Below, piece after piece: positions 24,249 to 33,357 of a stretch of DNA of 64,000 nucleotides (its first letter is position 1; each line of letters opens with the position of its first letter). Made by a program: the position numbers and the translations under genes. A model generated the notes under the pieces. The model was not told the DNA's origin, searched no databases, and saw only the letters and a list, made by a program, of their open reading frames with translations. This DNA comes from Mucilaginibacter terrenus (GTDB lineage: Bacteria > Bacteroidota > Bacteroidia > Sphingobacteriales > Sphingobacteriaceae): NCBI RefSeq assembly GCF_003432065.1, contig NZ_QWDE01000001.1:620001-684000 (forward strand). Reading direction: 5' to 3'.

Positions 24249-25385
24249 TTATGGCGGGTCGCCTATAGGTGAGCCAGCACTCTCCTCCGTTCTCTCCAAT
24301 TTCTTCAATACCCGGAATACCGTTTGTCGCGATTGCCCAACTTCGGCGGCTATCTGGCGTACGCTGCGGCCTTCAGCGTGCAGCTTGCTTATGGTATCTT
24401 CGTTGGTTTTACGCATCTGCTCGGTATGGGTGAGCAGGTGGGCAGCTTCCGGTTCCCTGGTAATCATCTCGAACTTTAAGAAGCTGTATGGCTTAACTAT
24501 GCGGCACAGCATTACGCTATCTGCGCCAAATTCCACCTCATCGTTACGCGCTTTTATTTGTTTAAGGTAGCGCATGCCGGGGGAGGTGTGGCTTTCGCCC
24601 ATGGCAAAGGCGCTGTCGGCAAAGTTCAGCAGCATTTTACTGCCCTGCAAATCGTTACGGGTAATTGGCCGGGCTGGGTTACGCTTTGGCGTATGCGCCA
24701 GCACCAGTATAGACAGGTTGTACTTCTGCTTTATACGCTGCAGGCTCTGCATCAGCTTTATGGCCCCGGCGCCGGATTCGGTACTGGTGCGCAGGCAGGT
24801 AATGTTGTCGATGATCATCGTCCGTGCCTTTGTAGTTACCAGCACGTTCTCAAAAGCATTAATAATGTAATCATGAAAGCTGGCAAACTTGCGTTCGCGT
24901 CCGGCATCAGGGTTGATCACCAGCCTATGGAAGTGCGGGGCAAACTCGTACGTATTGTAGCCGCGGTTGCTGTACCGCAGCGCGAACTGGGCCGCGCTAA
25001 GTTCAAAATCAAAGTACAGCACAGGGTCTGTCTGCTTTGTACACGACAAGCCGCCGATCATTTCACCTCTGGTGATGGAGTTGCCGATCTGTACGGCGAG
25101 GATGGACTTGCCTACGTTGGTATCGGCAAACAGGATGCACAGTTCGCCCATGCTCCAAAAGGTACCAAAGAGCCGGTTGAAGGACAGCTCTTCTTTGGGT
25201 ACATTAAGCCATTCGGTAGCTGTTTTAGAAATAAACGCGTCGTCGGTGTTTATCTCTTTGTCCTCGTCGTGTTTTCGCTTTAGTTCAAAAGCTTCGTCGG
25301 AGGTAATGTCGCCGCGGATCATGGAGCGTATCAGCTCGATCTCCATAGGGCGTTCGGCCGTGTGATAGGATGGGTAATAGGTCAT
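24249..25385 (-). CDS. RepA-like AAA ATPase with resolvase-type HTH
   Basis: 378 residues. Residues 70-300 form a RecA-fold hexameric helicase/ATPase: Walker A FADTNVGKSILA, Walker B ARTMIIDNITCL, and LSILVLAHTPKRN (arginine-finger region), as in plasmid RepA and AAA_25-type ATPases. A C-terminal helix-turn-helix of the resolvase type follows (GRSVRQIAAEVGQSRQTVFRVLKKL). Such combinations occur in plasmid replication and phage proteins. The gene borders the GTGTCCC repeat element and lies at the end of the repeat-bounded block, consistent with mobile origin. Whether it still replicates DNA is unknown. Confidence 0.8.
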   Translation of the reverse strand: MTYYPSYHTAERPMEIELIRSMIRGDITSDEAFELKRKHDEDKEINTDDAFISKTATEWLNVPKEELSFNRLFGTFWSMGELCILFADTNVGKSILAVQIGNSITRGEMIGGLSCTKQTDPVLYFDFELSAAQFALRYSNRGYNTYEFAPHFHRLVINPDAGRERKFASFHDYIINAFENVLVTTKARTMIIDNITCLRTSTESGAGAIKLMQSLQRIKQKYNLSILVLAHTPKRNPARPITRNDLQGSKMLLNFADSAFAMGESHTSPGMRYLKQIKARNDEVEFGADSVMLCRIVKPYSFLKFEMITREPEAAHLLTHTEQMRKTNEDTISKLHAEGRSVRQIAAEVGQSRQTVFRVLKKLERTEESAGSPIGDPP

Positions 25386-25406
25386 GAAATTTGTGGATTT
25401 GTATTA

Positions 25407-25414
25407 CAAATTTA
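25407..25414 (-). promoter_or_regulatory. Candidate -7 box for the RepA-like ATPase gene
   Basis: On the minus strand TAAATTTG matches TAnnTTTG and lies 22 bp before the start codon. ACAAAT is repeated on both sides, which might be an operator. No clear TTG lies at the right distance. Confidence 0.45.
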
Positions 25415-25454
25415 CCCATAATAAAAATAAGAAGTGCTGACACTGTTTTGTCAG

Positions 25455-25671
25455 TGGGTGTCCCAACCTCAGCGTCCCGAAGTGTCCCACTGCTTGCGAG
25501 ACAAACAACCTGAAAATAGCTTAACAACATCTATAACAACTAATTAGATATGTTTAGCTGAAGTATTTGTACTGTCCCGGGGTGTCCCGCTTGAGGTGTG
25601 TAAGTTGCTGGTGTACAGATTATTGTTTAAAACAGGTGTCCCGGGTGTCCCGCTCTCAAAGCGGGACACTT
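25455..25671 (+). repeat. GTGTCCC repeat element, copy A
   Basis: Full form of a dispersed element. The left part (25455-25493) has GGGTGTCCCA, GCGTCCCG and AGTGTCCCA. After about 70 bp and a CTAATTAG palindrome comes the core (25567-25671): TTGTACTGTCCCGGGGTG and TCCCGCTT, about 40 variable bases, GGTGTCCCGGGTGTCCCGC, and a closing hairpin GTGTCCCGCTCTCAAAGCGG. It fills the gap between the ATPase gene and the terminator of the next gene. Copies B and C share the core. Confidence 0.85.
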
Positions 25672-25677
25672 CGGCAC

Positions 25678-25708
25678 CAAAAAGCGGAACAGTTTTACTT
25701 GTTCCGCT
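25678..25708 (-). terminator. Terminator of the RibD-like reductase gene
   Basis: AGCGGAAC / GTTCCGCT stem with a 10-base loop followed, on the minus strand, by a T run, located 27 bp after the stop codon. Confidence 0.8.
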
Positions 25709-25734
25709 CGTACAGCATCAGGAATTACGTTCGT

Positions 25735-26328
25735 TCACCCGCCGATGGTACCTGTTTTAACCTCACCGGCGCGCTTGTAATTGGCAAAGATTACACCGCC
25801 CGGCGTAACCGTGCTTTCGGTCAACGTGAACGCCGCAGGGATAATGGTATCGTTAAAGAGGCGTTTGCCGTTGCCCAGCACTACGGGGTAGAGCTTGAGC
25901 CAGAGCTCGTCTACCAGGTCATGTTTAAGCAATAACCTGGCGAGTTCGCCGCTGCCCCAAACTTTGAGGTCGGGACCGTCGGTGTTCTTGAGCTTTTGAA
26001 TGTCTGCAACGTTTTTGAGAAAAATGGTATTGCTCCAGTCAGATTGTTCAAGCGTGTTGGACAGGACGTATTTTGTAGCCTCGTTAATGCCGGGCCAGTA
26101 CTCGGCATGCTGCGGCCAGTAGCCGGCAAATATATCGTAGGTTTTCCTGCCGAGGAGGAGGTCTGCAGGTGCCATTTGTTTTCGCATCATCTGCCCGGAA
26201 ACCTCATCATTATAAGGTGCAGACCATCCACCGTATTCGAAGCCGCCTGATGTGTCTTCGTCGGGTGCGCCCGGCGCCTGCATCACACCATCCAATGTGA
26301 TGAATGTTAAAACGATTATCTTTCTCAT
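25735..26328 (-). CDS. Dihydrofolate reductase family protein (RibD C-terminal type)
   Basis: 197 residues. The start KIIVLTFITLDGVMQAPGAPDED and the middle LLLGRKTYDIFAGYWPQ, ...GPDLKVWGSGELARLLLKHDLVDELWLKLYPVVLGNGKRLF are typical of the RibD C-terminal/DHFR-like reductase superfamily that uses NADPH. Family members with this length are mostly stand-alone proteins of unknown substrate, not riboflavin enzymes. It is followed by its own terminator. Confidence 0.9.
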   Translation of the reverse strand: MRKIIVLTFITLDGVMQAPGAPDEDTSGGFEYGGWSAPYNDEVSGQMMRKQMAPADLLLGRKTYDIFAGYWPQHAEYWPGINEATKYVLSNTLEQSDWSNTIFLKNVADIQKLKNTDGPDLKVWGSGELARLLLKHDLVDELWLKLYPVVLGNGKRLFNDTIIPAAFTLTESTVTPGGVIFANYKRAGEVKTGTIGG

Positions 26329-26432
26329 GGCTATTGCTTTGCTTGTGATTAATTATTACAAACATCAACAATAAAAAAGCGAAAAATGAGGGGCAAATGC
26401 GACAGTAAAAGGGGGGAGAATAGCGCCAAAAC

Positions 26433-26465
26433 AAAAAAGCCCCAGGGCTTTCGACCTGAGGCTTT
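26433..26465 (-). terminator. Terminator of tRNA-Lys
   Basis: On the minus strand AAAGCCTCAGG and CCTGGGGCTTT form an 11-bp stem (one T-G pair) that ends in a T run 13 bases past the tRNA. Confidence 0.8.
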
Positions 26466-26477
26466 ATACTTAAAACG

Positions 26478-26550
26478 TGACCCGGGAGAGATTCGAACTC
26501 TCGACCCAATGATTAAGAGTCATTTGCTCTACCAGCTGAGCTACCGAGTC
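26478..26550 (-). tRNA. tRNA-Lys (anticodon CTT)
   Basis: 73-nt cloverleaf on the minus strand. The acceptor stem GACTCGG pairs with CCGGGTC, the D-arm is AGCTCAGCTGGTAGAGC, the anticodon arm is AATGA-CTCTTAA-TCATT giving anticodon CTT, and the T-arm has GTTCGAATC. A discriminator A follows; no CCA is encoded. Confidence 0.96.
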
Positions 26551-26619
26551 GGGGCTGCAAATATACAGCTTTATGTGATTTTACAAACAGGTTTGTGTCA
26601 ATACTCTGCAAGGAGTGTA

Positions 26620-28248
<1,629 letters not shown>

Positions 28249-28264
28249 TTACTTGTAATTTCTG

Positions 28265-28272
28265 CAAAAATA
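28265..28272 (-). promoter_or_regulatory. -7 promoter box of the ABC-F gene
   Basis: Minus-strand TATTTTTG (TAnnTTTG) lies 16 bp before the ATG at 28248, so the mRNA leader would be about 12 bases. No TTG at the -33 position was seen. Confidence 0.5.
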
Positions 28273-28373
28273 CGCTTTAAAACTTAGTTTTTTAGCATGA
28301 ATAAAGGTGGTTGATTATTAAGAAAATTAAGTTTCCACACTAACATTAAAAATTCCCCAAAAGTTTAAAAAAA

Positions 28374-28405
28374 TTGGGGATTGTAGTACCCATAAATTAC
28401 ATTTG
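28374..28405 (+). promoter_or_regulatory. Orphan promoter in a 405-bp gap
   Basis: TTG (28374-28376), a 21-bp spacer and TACATTTG (28398-28405) match the Bacteroidota consensus. No annotated-size gene follows on this strand; the next candidate is a 26-codon ORF at 28538. A TCCCCAA/TTGGGGA inverted repeat (28354-28380) overlaps its -33 region and could be a binding site. The rest of 28249-28653 has no visible gene. Confidence 0.5.
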
Positions 28406-28537
28406 AAAACAAACTAACCAATTATCCAACGCGTTATTTATGAGTAATTAACCTATTTACAGCCGCTACTACCTTTTGGAACGCCCTTTGACTAGCATTT
28501 ACTAAAACGTACTATTTAAACCTTTTATATTTTAGTT

Positions 28538-28618
28538 ATGGGATCCGTAATAATCTGTTTGGTTGTCGTTAATATTGCAACGGCACTGCGTAACGTGGAG
28601 GAAAGAAAAATTTATTAA
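28538..28618 (+). CDS. Possible small membrane peptide (26 aa)
   Basis: 26 codons reading MGSVIICLVVVNIATALRN then VEERKIY: a hydrophobic helix with a charged end, typical for small membrane proteins. It lies about 130 bases downstream of the orphan promoter. It could instead be part of a small RNA or a chance ORF. Confidence 0.3.
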   Translation: MGSVIICLVVVNIATALRNVEERKIY

Positions 28619-28653
28619 ATAAATATAAACGCTTCCCCGGCTTAACCCAAAGA

Positions 28654-29049
28654 TCAGCTGAAAACCTCAGTAAGTCTTTGGGTTTCGTTTTCTGTAAGCT
28701 TTTGCAGTTGGCTGGAGGCTAGCATTTTCATCATCATGCTAAGGCTGGCGGTTATTATAAATGTCGCTTGGGTAGTATTGCCATCAGCCTCTAATTTCCA
28801 TTTCAACTCCATATCAAACGGCGGTTTTTCTGCCGGGATAATCGTGATCTCAAAATTAGGAACACGCGAACTAATCTTTAGGCTGAGTTTGGTGATATTT
28901 TGTATCTCAAAGCTTGCTTCTTCAGCGTTAGATTGCCAGTTGATGATGTTATCAGGCATTAGCCGGCCATGATTATTCATGTCGGCCAAGAAGTTATACA
29001 CCGGCTCTACAGGTTGATTTATTTGGACTGTACTCTCAAAAACACTCAT
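28654..29049 (-). CDS. SRPBCC-family protein
   Basis: 131 residues from the ATG at 29049, one base after the pyrE stop. SVFESTVQINQPVEPVYNFLADMNNHGRLMPDNI and the alternating beta strands (FEITIIPAEKPPFDMELKWKLE) show the START-like SRPBCC fold, which binds hydrophobic ligands or acts as a cyclase/stress protein. Specific function unknown. The close spacing indicates co-transcription with pyrE. Confidence 0.85.
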   Translation of the reverse strand: MSVFESTVQINQPVEPVYNFLADMNNHGRLMPDNIINWQSNAEEASFEIQNITKLSLKISSRVPNFEITIIPAEKPPFDMELKWKLEADGNTTQATFIITASLSMMMKMLASSQLQKLTENETQRLTEVFS

Positions 29050-29050
29050 A

Positions 29051-29692
29051 CTATTTTCCCCATGTAGACGGCTCTTCACGCCACTTCCTTAACATATCAG
29101 TATCCGCTTCAGATATGTATTGTTTATCGCTGGCGTATTTAATTAACGCGTTATAGTTTGATAAAGTTACATACGGGCATTTGGCATTTTTGAAATTCTC
29201 TTCGGCAACATCAAATCCATAGCTGAAAATAGCTGCAAGCCCTGCTACATTATACCCTGCATCACGCAACGCGTTTACAGCTTGTAAGCTGCTTTTGCCG
29301 GTAGATATAAGGTCCTCAACAACCACTACACGCTTGTCTGTAGATATTTCGCCTTCTATAAGGCTACCGGTGCCATGTTCTTTAGGCTTGGCCCTAACGT
29401 ATATGAAAGGTAAACCAAGCTCCTGTGCCACCAGTACACCCTGTGGTATGCCGGCGGTAGCAACACCAGCAATACAGCCAACAGCGCCAAATTTTTCCTG
29501 TATGTAGGAAGACAGCTGCTGCCTAATGTATGTGCGGATAGTAGGATAGGAGAGCGTTATGCGGTTATCGCAATAAATAGGTGACTTCCAGCCCGAAGCC
29601 CAAGTAAAAGGATTATTAGGTTGTAATTTTATTGCTTTAATTTGCAGCAGAAATTCGGCCACCTGCTGCTCGGTCTCACTATAGGTTAACAT
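29051..29692 (-). CDS. pyrE: Orotate phosphoribosyltransferase
   Basis: 213 residues. The PRPP-binding motif VVVEDLISTGKSS is diagnostic; the N-terminal FLLQIKAIKLQPNNPFTWASGWKSPIYCDNR is the typical OPRTase opening. It catalyses orotate plus PRPP to OMP in pyrimidine synthesis. Its ATG overlaps the divergent NUDIX gene ATG within CATG, so the two genes have no intergenic space; its promoter box lies inside the NUDIX coding sequence. Confidence 0.97.
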   Translation of the reverse strand: MLTYSETEQQVAEFLLQIKAIKLQPNNPFTWASGWKSPIYCDNRITLSYPTIRTYIRQQLSSYIQEKFGAVGCIAGVATAGIPQGVLVAQELGLPFIYVRAKPKEHGTGSLIEGEISTDKRVVVVEDLISTGKSSLQAVNALRDAGYNVAGLAAIFSYGFDVAEENFKNAKCPYVTLSNYNALIKYASDKQYISEADTDMLRKWREEPSTWGK

Positions 29693-30323
29693 GTCTCAAA
29701 AATACAGAATTTATATAAACGAAAAAGTAGTGTTGATAACCAACACTGCTCCTAAACAGGCTAACAAGTTTCAAAGAATTGATGCTGAGCATTTTGACTT
29801 GAAAATTATTTATCCGTGGGTAGATGCGCAGCCAGGGAAGTACTTCTACGTTAGAGTTAATGATCCTAAAGCCTTTTTGAAGAAGGCAGTAAGAACAGCA
29901 ACCTTAATTGAGGCGGCCGGAGGCTTAGTACAGAATGACGATGGCACCTACCTGTTCATCTATCGTAACGAAAAGTGGGACCTGCCAAAGGGCAAGCTTG
30001 AAAAAAACGAGAAAAAGAAAGAAGCTGCCGTACGCGAGGTAGAAGAGGAGTGTGGTATAAAAGTAAATAAGCTTGAGGAAAAGCTCTGCAGAACGTACCA
30101 TATGTACACCTGGAAGGGAAAAACGGTTGTTAAAAAAACATATTGGTACCTCATGAGCCATAAAGGCAAGGCAAAACTGGTGCCGCAGACCGAAGAAGGT
30201 ATTACCGATGTGCGCTGGTTTGATAAAACACAGATAGCGGCAATTGTAAAAAATACCTTTCCATCAATTATGGATGTGCTGGAGAAAGCAGAACTCCTTA
30301 CAGATAGGGTAAGGCTTCCTTAG
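29691..30323 (+). CDS. NUDIX hydrolase
   Basis: 210 residues. A first, unfamiliar domain (1-70) precedes the NUDIX fold with the complete box GKLEKNEKKKEAAVREVEEECGI (GX5EX7REUXEEXGU). It would hydrolyse a nucleoside diphosphate derivative; the substrate is not readable. Its first codons share the CATG palindrome with pyrE. Its 3' end overlaps the tail of coaD by 26 bp in the opposite direction. Confidence 0.93.
   Translation: MSQKYRIYINEKVVLITNTAPKQANKFQRIDAEHFDLKIIYPWVDAQPGKYFYVRVNDPKAFLKKAVRTATLIEAAGGLVQNDDGTYLFIYRNEKWDLPKGKLEKNEKKKEAAVREVEEECGIKVNKLEEKLCRTYHMYTWKGKTVVKKTYWYLMSHKGKAKLVPQTEEGITDVRWFDKTQIAAIVKNTFPSIMDVLEKAELLTDRVRLP
29697..29704 (-). promoter_or_regulatory. -7 box of pyrE inside the NUDIX gene
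   Basis: Minus-strand TATTTTTG ends 4 bases before the pyrE ATG and overlaps codons 3-5 of the NUDIX gene. Transcription would start at or next to the start codon, giving a leaderless or nearly leaderless pyrE mRNA. Confidence 0.6.
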
Positions 30324-30759
30324 GGATAAATTGCGTTACATCTCCATTGTAACGGATGATCTCGCGGACGATGCTTGAACTAATAGAGGAATACCCCGGC
30401 TTGCTCACAATAAAAATGCTTTCAATTTCGGGCTCCAGCGCATGGTTCATCTGAGCGATGGCTTTTTCATATTCAAAGTCCGACACAGTTCGTATGCCCC
30501 GGATCATGTACTCCGCGCCTATGCTCTTGCAAAAATTTACCGTAAGCCCCTCGTAAGCAACAACGTGTATTTTTGGATCGTTGTCAAATACAGCGCGTAT
30601 CATCTCCTCCCTTTTACCAACACTTAGTAATCCCTGCTTGGTACTGTTTACACCAATACCAATGTAGTATTTATCGAAAAGATCAACCGACCGGCGTACT
30701 ATGTCCACATGGGCCTTTGTAATAGGATCGAACGAACCAGGAAAGAGCGCTATTTTCAT
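30298..30759 (-). CDS. coaD: Phosphopantetheine adenylyltransferase
   Basis: 153 residues from the ATG at 30759, the usual length. ALFPGSFDPITKAHVDIV has the nucleotidyltransferase T/HxGH-type motif, and YMIRGIRTVSDFEYEKAIAQMN and ISSSIVREIIRYNGDVTQFIP complete the CoaD signature. It adenylates 4'-phosphopantetheine in CoA synthesis. The frame stays open 24 codons upstream, but that stretch runs into a terminator hairpin and is not conserved in type. Confidence 0.97.
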   Translation of the reverse strand: MKIALFPGSFDPITKAHVDIVRRSVDLFDKYYIGIGVNSTKQGLLSVGKREEMIRAVFDNDPKIHVVAYEGLTVNFCKSIGAEYMIRGIRTVSDFEYEKAIAQMNHALEPEIESIFIVSKPGYSSISSSIVREIIRYNGDVTQFIPKEALPYL

Positions 30760-30803
30760 AATTATGGATGTACAATTATAAGTATAGCTAAGTAGTTTTT
30801 TAT

Positions 30804-30845
30804 AATAAAATAACAGAACGCTATTAAGCATTCTGTTATTTTATT
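30804..30845 (-). terminator. Terminator hairpin of the glycine-rich lipoprotein gene
   Basis: A perfect 15-bp stem (AATAAAATAACAGAA with its complement) and a 12-base loop lie 13 bp after the lipoprotein stop. It also falls upstream of coaD, which supports the later coaD start. Confidence 0.75.
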
Positions 30846-30857
30846 AAATTCCAATGT

Positions 30858-31829
30858 TTAATCAATACCTCCCGGTAGGAAACTTACGCCAAACCATTTT
30901 TCAGCCAGGTAGCCGCCTACAGTATATCCGGATACTCCACCAATAATTCCACCGTAAAGCGGATTGATTTGACTACCAATTGCAGCGCCGATTGCTATAC
31001 AACTTACTACTACTACTACAGCAACAATTGCCTTGCCGATAGATGCCAGCGCACTCCACAACGATTGGTTTTGTAGGGCGTTTGTAGATAAGTGTTTTAC
31101 ATTATCTACGGCAAGTGGTGCGTTAATCAGGCTACTAAAATTGTAGTCGAAATCAGAGCTGTTAATATAAGCCTTAATAGCTATTAGTGAGTTTACCATA
31201 GCTGTCTTTTGATCACTAGGTAACGAAAAATCATTCTCTACCTGAGACTGTGTATTGGATATTATGTTGGTATAACGCCTTTTAATATTACTTACATCCG
31301 TTGCCGTGAAGCTTGTCTGATTGCTGTATGTAGAAAAGGCGGTTTCACTTGCTGAAATGAACGACCTGTTTAAGTTGTCTAAATATGAATATGAGGCAGT
31401 CGGTATGTTAGATTGCATTTCTGCTGGAACAGTAGATGCTTGCGCCATATAGTCAGAGAAAAGTGTAACCGGAGTTGGCGGATCACTCGGGTTGGGATTC
31501 ACAAGGTTTGGTTTTAAAATGCTTTTAACACTTTTATCCGGATTAATAAATTTCCCTGAAAGCTCAGCTACCAATGAGTTGAACAGTTTTACTTTTTCTG
31601 CTTGACCATTGACATAAGAAGAAAAGCTTTCTTCAGCTTTACTTAACGAACCTGACGTAGTACCGGCACTACTTTGCCTTTGCTGAAGATTGTAATCGTA
31701 AAATTTTGTGATCTCTTCAGAAACATTAGGTTTTTGGCTTTCGTTACTTGAATGAGTTTCTGAATTTTTTTGGCACGAGGATCCAAAAAACAAGAGCAAT
31801 GCCCCTGCTAATAGCAATTTTTTTTTCAT
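30858..31829 (-). CDS. Lipoprotein with C-terminal glycine-zipper membrane segment
   Basis: 323 residues. A lipoprotein signal MKKKLLLAGALLLFFGSSC precedes a Ser/Asn-rich helical region (about 25-250). The C-terminal 70 residues have two hydrophobic glycine-rich segments (VVVVVSCIAIGAAIG, GGIIGGVSGYTVGGYLAE) resembling glycine zippers that insert into or oligomerise in membranes. Pore-forming or outer-membrane structural roles are conceivable. No family assigned. It is flanked by coaD and rsmD, which are unrelated. Confidence 0.7.
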   Translation of the reverse strand: MKKKLLLAGALLLFFGSSCQKNSETHSSNESQKPNVSEEITKFYDYNLQQRQSSAGTTSGSLSKAEESFSSYVNGQAEKVKLFNSLVAELSGKFINPDKSVKSILKPNLVNPNPSDPPTPVTLFSDYMAQASTVPAEMQSNIPTASYSYLDNLNRSFISASETAFSTYSNQTSFTATDVSNIKRRYTNIISNTQSQVENDFSLPSDQKTAMVNSLIAIKAYINSSDFDYNFSSLINAPLAVDNVKHLSTNALQNQSLWSALASIGKAIVAVVVVVSCIAIGAAIGSQINPLYGGIIGGVSGYTVGGYLAEKWFGVSFLPGGID

Positions 31830-31959
31830 GTGATAAGATTTGTTTATTAATATTTATTTAAACGAATATAATAAACAATAATTAAATATCATCTGAAAAA
31901 ATTGCATAAAGGTTTACTTACACTTAACTAATAATACAATGCTTTTTAACTCGAAATGT

Positions 31960-32499
31960 CTATAATATTTTCTTAAAAAAAGAAAAGGATGAATGACCGT
32001 ATTTACGCTGTTCAACAAAAGCTGAGTGGTTGCTTAGGTTTTGCATGCTTTGATGCTCTACGATGAGCAGGCCGCCATCTTTCAGAAGTCCTTTTTCAAA
32101 AACTGTCTTAGATATTTCAGGTATCCTGTTAAGATCATATGGTGGGTCGGCAAATATCAGGTCGTACTGCTCCGTTTCGGCCTGCAAGTATTTGAATACG
32201 TCCGCCTTGTAGGTTTTTATCTGATCCAGCCCATGCTGCCGGGAGGTGTCTTTCAGGTAATATATACATTGCTGGCTACGGTCAATACTTGTAACTTGCG
32301 CTGCACCACGTGATGCAAATTCCATTGAGATGTTACCTGTACCGCTAAAAAGATCAAGCACGGCAATCTCCTCAAAGTCTATCTGGTTTTGCAGAATGTT
32401 AAACAGGGCTTCCTTGGCAAGATCAGTAGTTGGGCGTACAGGAAGGTTTTTAGGCGGGTTGAGCCGTAATCCTTTTAATTTTCCTCCGATGATGCGCAT
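31960..32499 (-). CDS. rsmD: 16S rRNA (guanine(966)-N(2))-methyltransferase
   Basis: 179 residues. MRIIGGKLKGLRLNPPKNLPVRPTTDLAKEALFNIL, DLFSGTGNISMEFASRGA (SAM-binding motif I) and the catalytic FADPPYD are diagnostic of RsmD. It overlaps the end of the DUF3822 gene by 25 bp, so both are read from one transcript. Confidence 0.96.
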   Translation of the reverse strand: MRIIGGKLKGLRLNPPKNLPVRPTTDLAKEALFNILQNQIDFEEIAVLDLFSGTGNISMEFASRGAAQVTSIDRSQQCIYYLKDTSRQHGLDQIKTYKADVFKYLQAETEQYDLIFADPPYDLNRIPEISKTVFEKGLLKDGGLLIVEHQSMQNLSNHSAFVEQRKYGHSSFSFFKKIL

Positions 32500-33293
32500 A
32501 GCGAAAGAGCTGCGAGGCTAAGAATTTTGTGAGGAACTATAGCTTCGGGTAAGTCCAGCGTTTGAATGGTATTCAACTTAACATGGCCAAAAAAGTCTGT
32601 AAGATAGCTAAAGCTCATATCGGCAGCATTGATATCGCCGCTAAATACCAACGTAATATCCGCTGGTTTAAGCTTTAATTCACTGGCAACCAGGGCCACA
32701 AAGTAGCCAAGCTCCTCATGATTTTTATAAGTGAATGAATTGAAGTAACGTAAACGGTTATAATTGAAGTTAAGCACCTCTACGACGCTGTTCTCTACGT
32801 TTAGAAATATGTCGGTACTGGTAGGATAGTTGTTAGCTACAGCACTTACCCAGCCTTTTGCACGGTGAACTGTTAATTGTTCATGCAGAGCAGCAAGCCC
32901 GGAAGCATCCGGCGTGCCGATTTGCGTTTTATATACTATAACATTATTACCATCGAAATCCTGAGCGTAAACACTATTCTCTGCCGACACATTTAACAGA
33001 CGCGCAATGTTGGCGGCATACTCACCATCGTATAAACTTTTTGGAACCAGCGTGAACCCGGTGTCATTAACCCCGGCAATTACCTGCTTATACTCTGCTG
33101 TTAAAATTTCTGACAGTTCTTGTGGGTTGGTTAATTCGGCTAGCGGGCAATTCTCTGCCCAAGCCAATAGCTGCCCGTTGTGTGCTATGATGTAAGAAAA
33201 GCTGGCGGCGTCTATTTGCAACAACAAAACATAGTCGCGCGCGGCGCCTAAATCAAGGCTTTCGTCGGTATATTTATAGTTGTGCTCGCTCAT
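32475..33293 (-). CDS. DUF3822 family protein
   Basis: 272 residues, cytoplasmic, with an ASKHA/actin-like repeat character: two alpha/beta halves and FNYNRLRYFNSFTYKNHEELGYFVALVASELKLKPADITLVFSGDI. DUF3822 is found almost only in Bacteroidota and is commonly next to rsmD, as here. Function is not known. An association with rRNA methylation would be inference from neighbourhood only. Confidence 0.85.
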   Translation of the reverse strand: MSEHNYKYTDESLDLGAARDYVLLLQIDAASFSYIIAHNGQLLAWAENCPLAELTNPQELSEILTAEYKQVIAGVNDTGFTLVPKSLYDGEYAANIARLLNVSAENSVYAQDFDGNNVIVYKTQIGTPDASGLAALHEQLTVHRAKGWVSAVANNYPTSTDIFLNVENSVVEVLNFNYNRLRYFNSFTYKNHEELGYFVALVASELKLKPADITLVFSGDINAADMSFSYLTDFFGHVKLNTIQTLDLPEAIVPHKILSLAALSLCASSEEN

Positions 33294-33357
33294 TCAGGTA
33301 AACAAAAGTAATATAATTTGCCATAGTTGATCTGCTTAATTATCATCATTTTTGCAT

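Noticed and set aside
24558-25283. Long plus-strand open frame opposite the RepA-like ATPase gene (about 240 codons)
   Set aside because: It is the antisense shadow of a gene with clear Walker motifs; its own translation has no family signature or promoter.
24079-25671. CRISPR array because of several similar short repeats
   Set aside because: Repeats are few, differ in spacing and orientation, are hairpins with gene-sized gaps or within fixed elements, and no cas gene is present.
25567-25935. ORF across repeat element copy A
   Set aside because: The frame is created by the repeat and the antisense of the reductase gene; Cys-rich translation without pattern.
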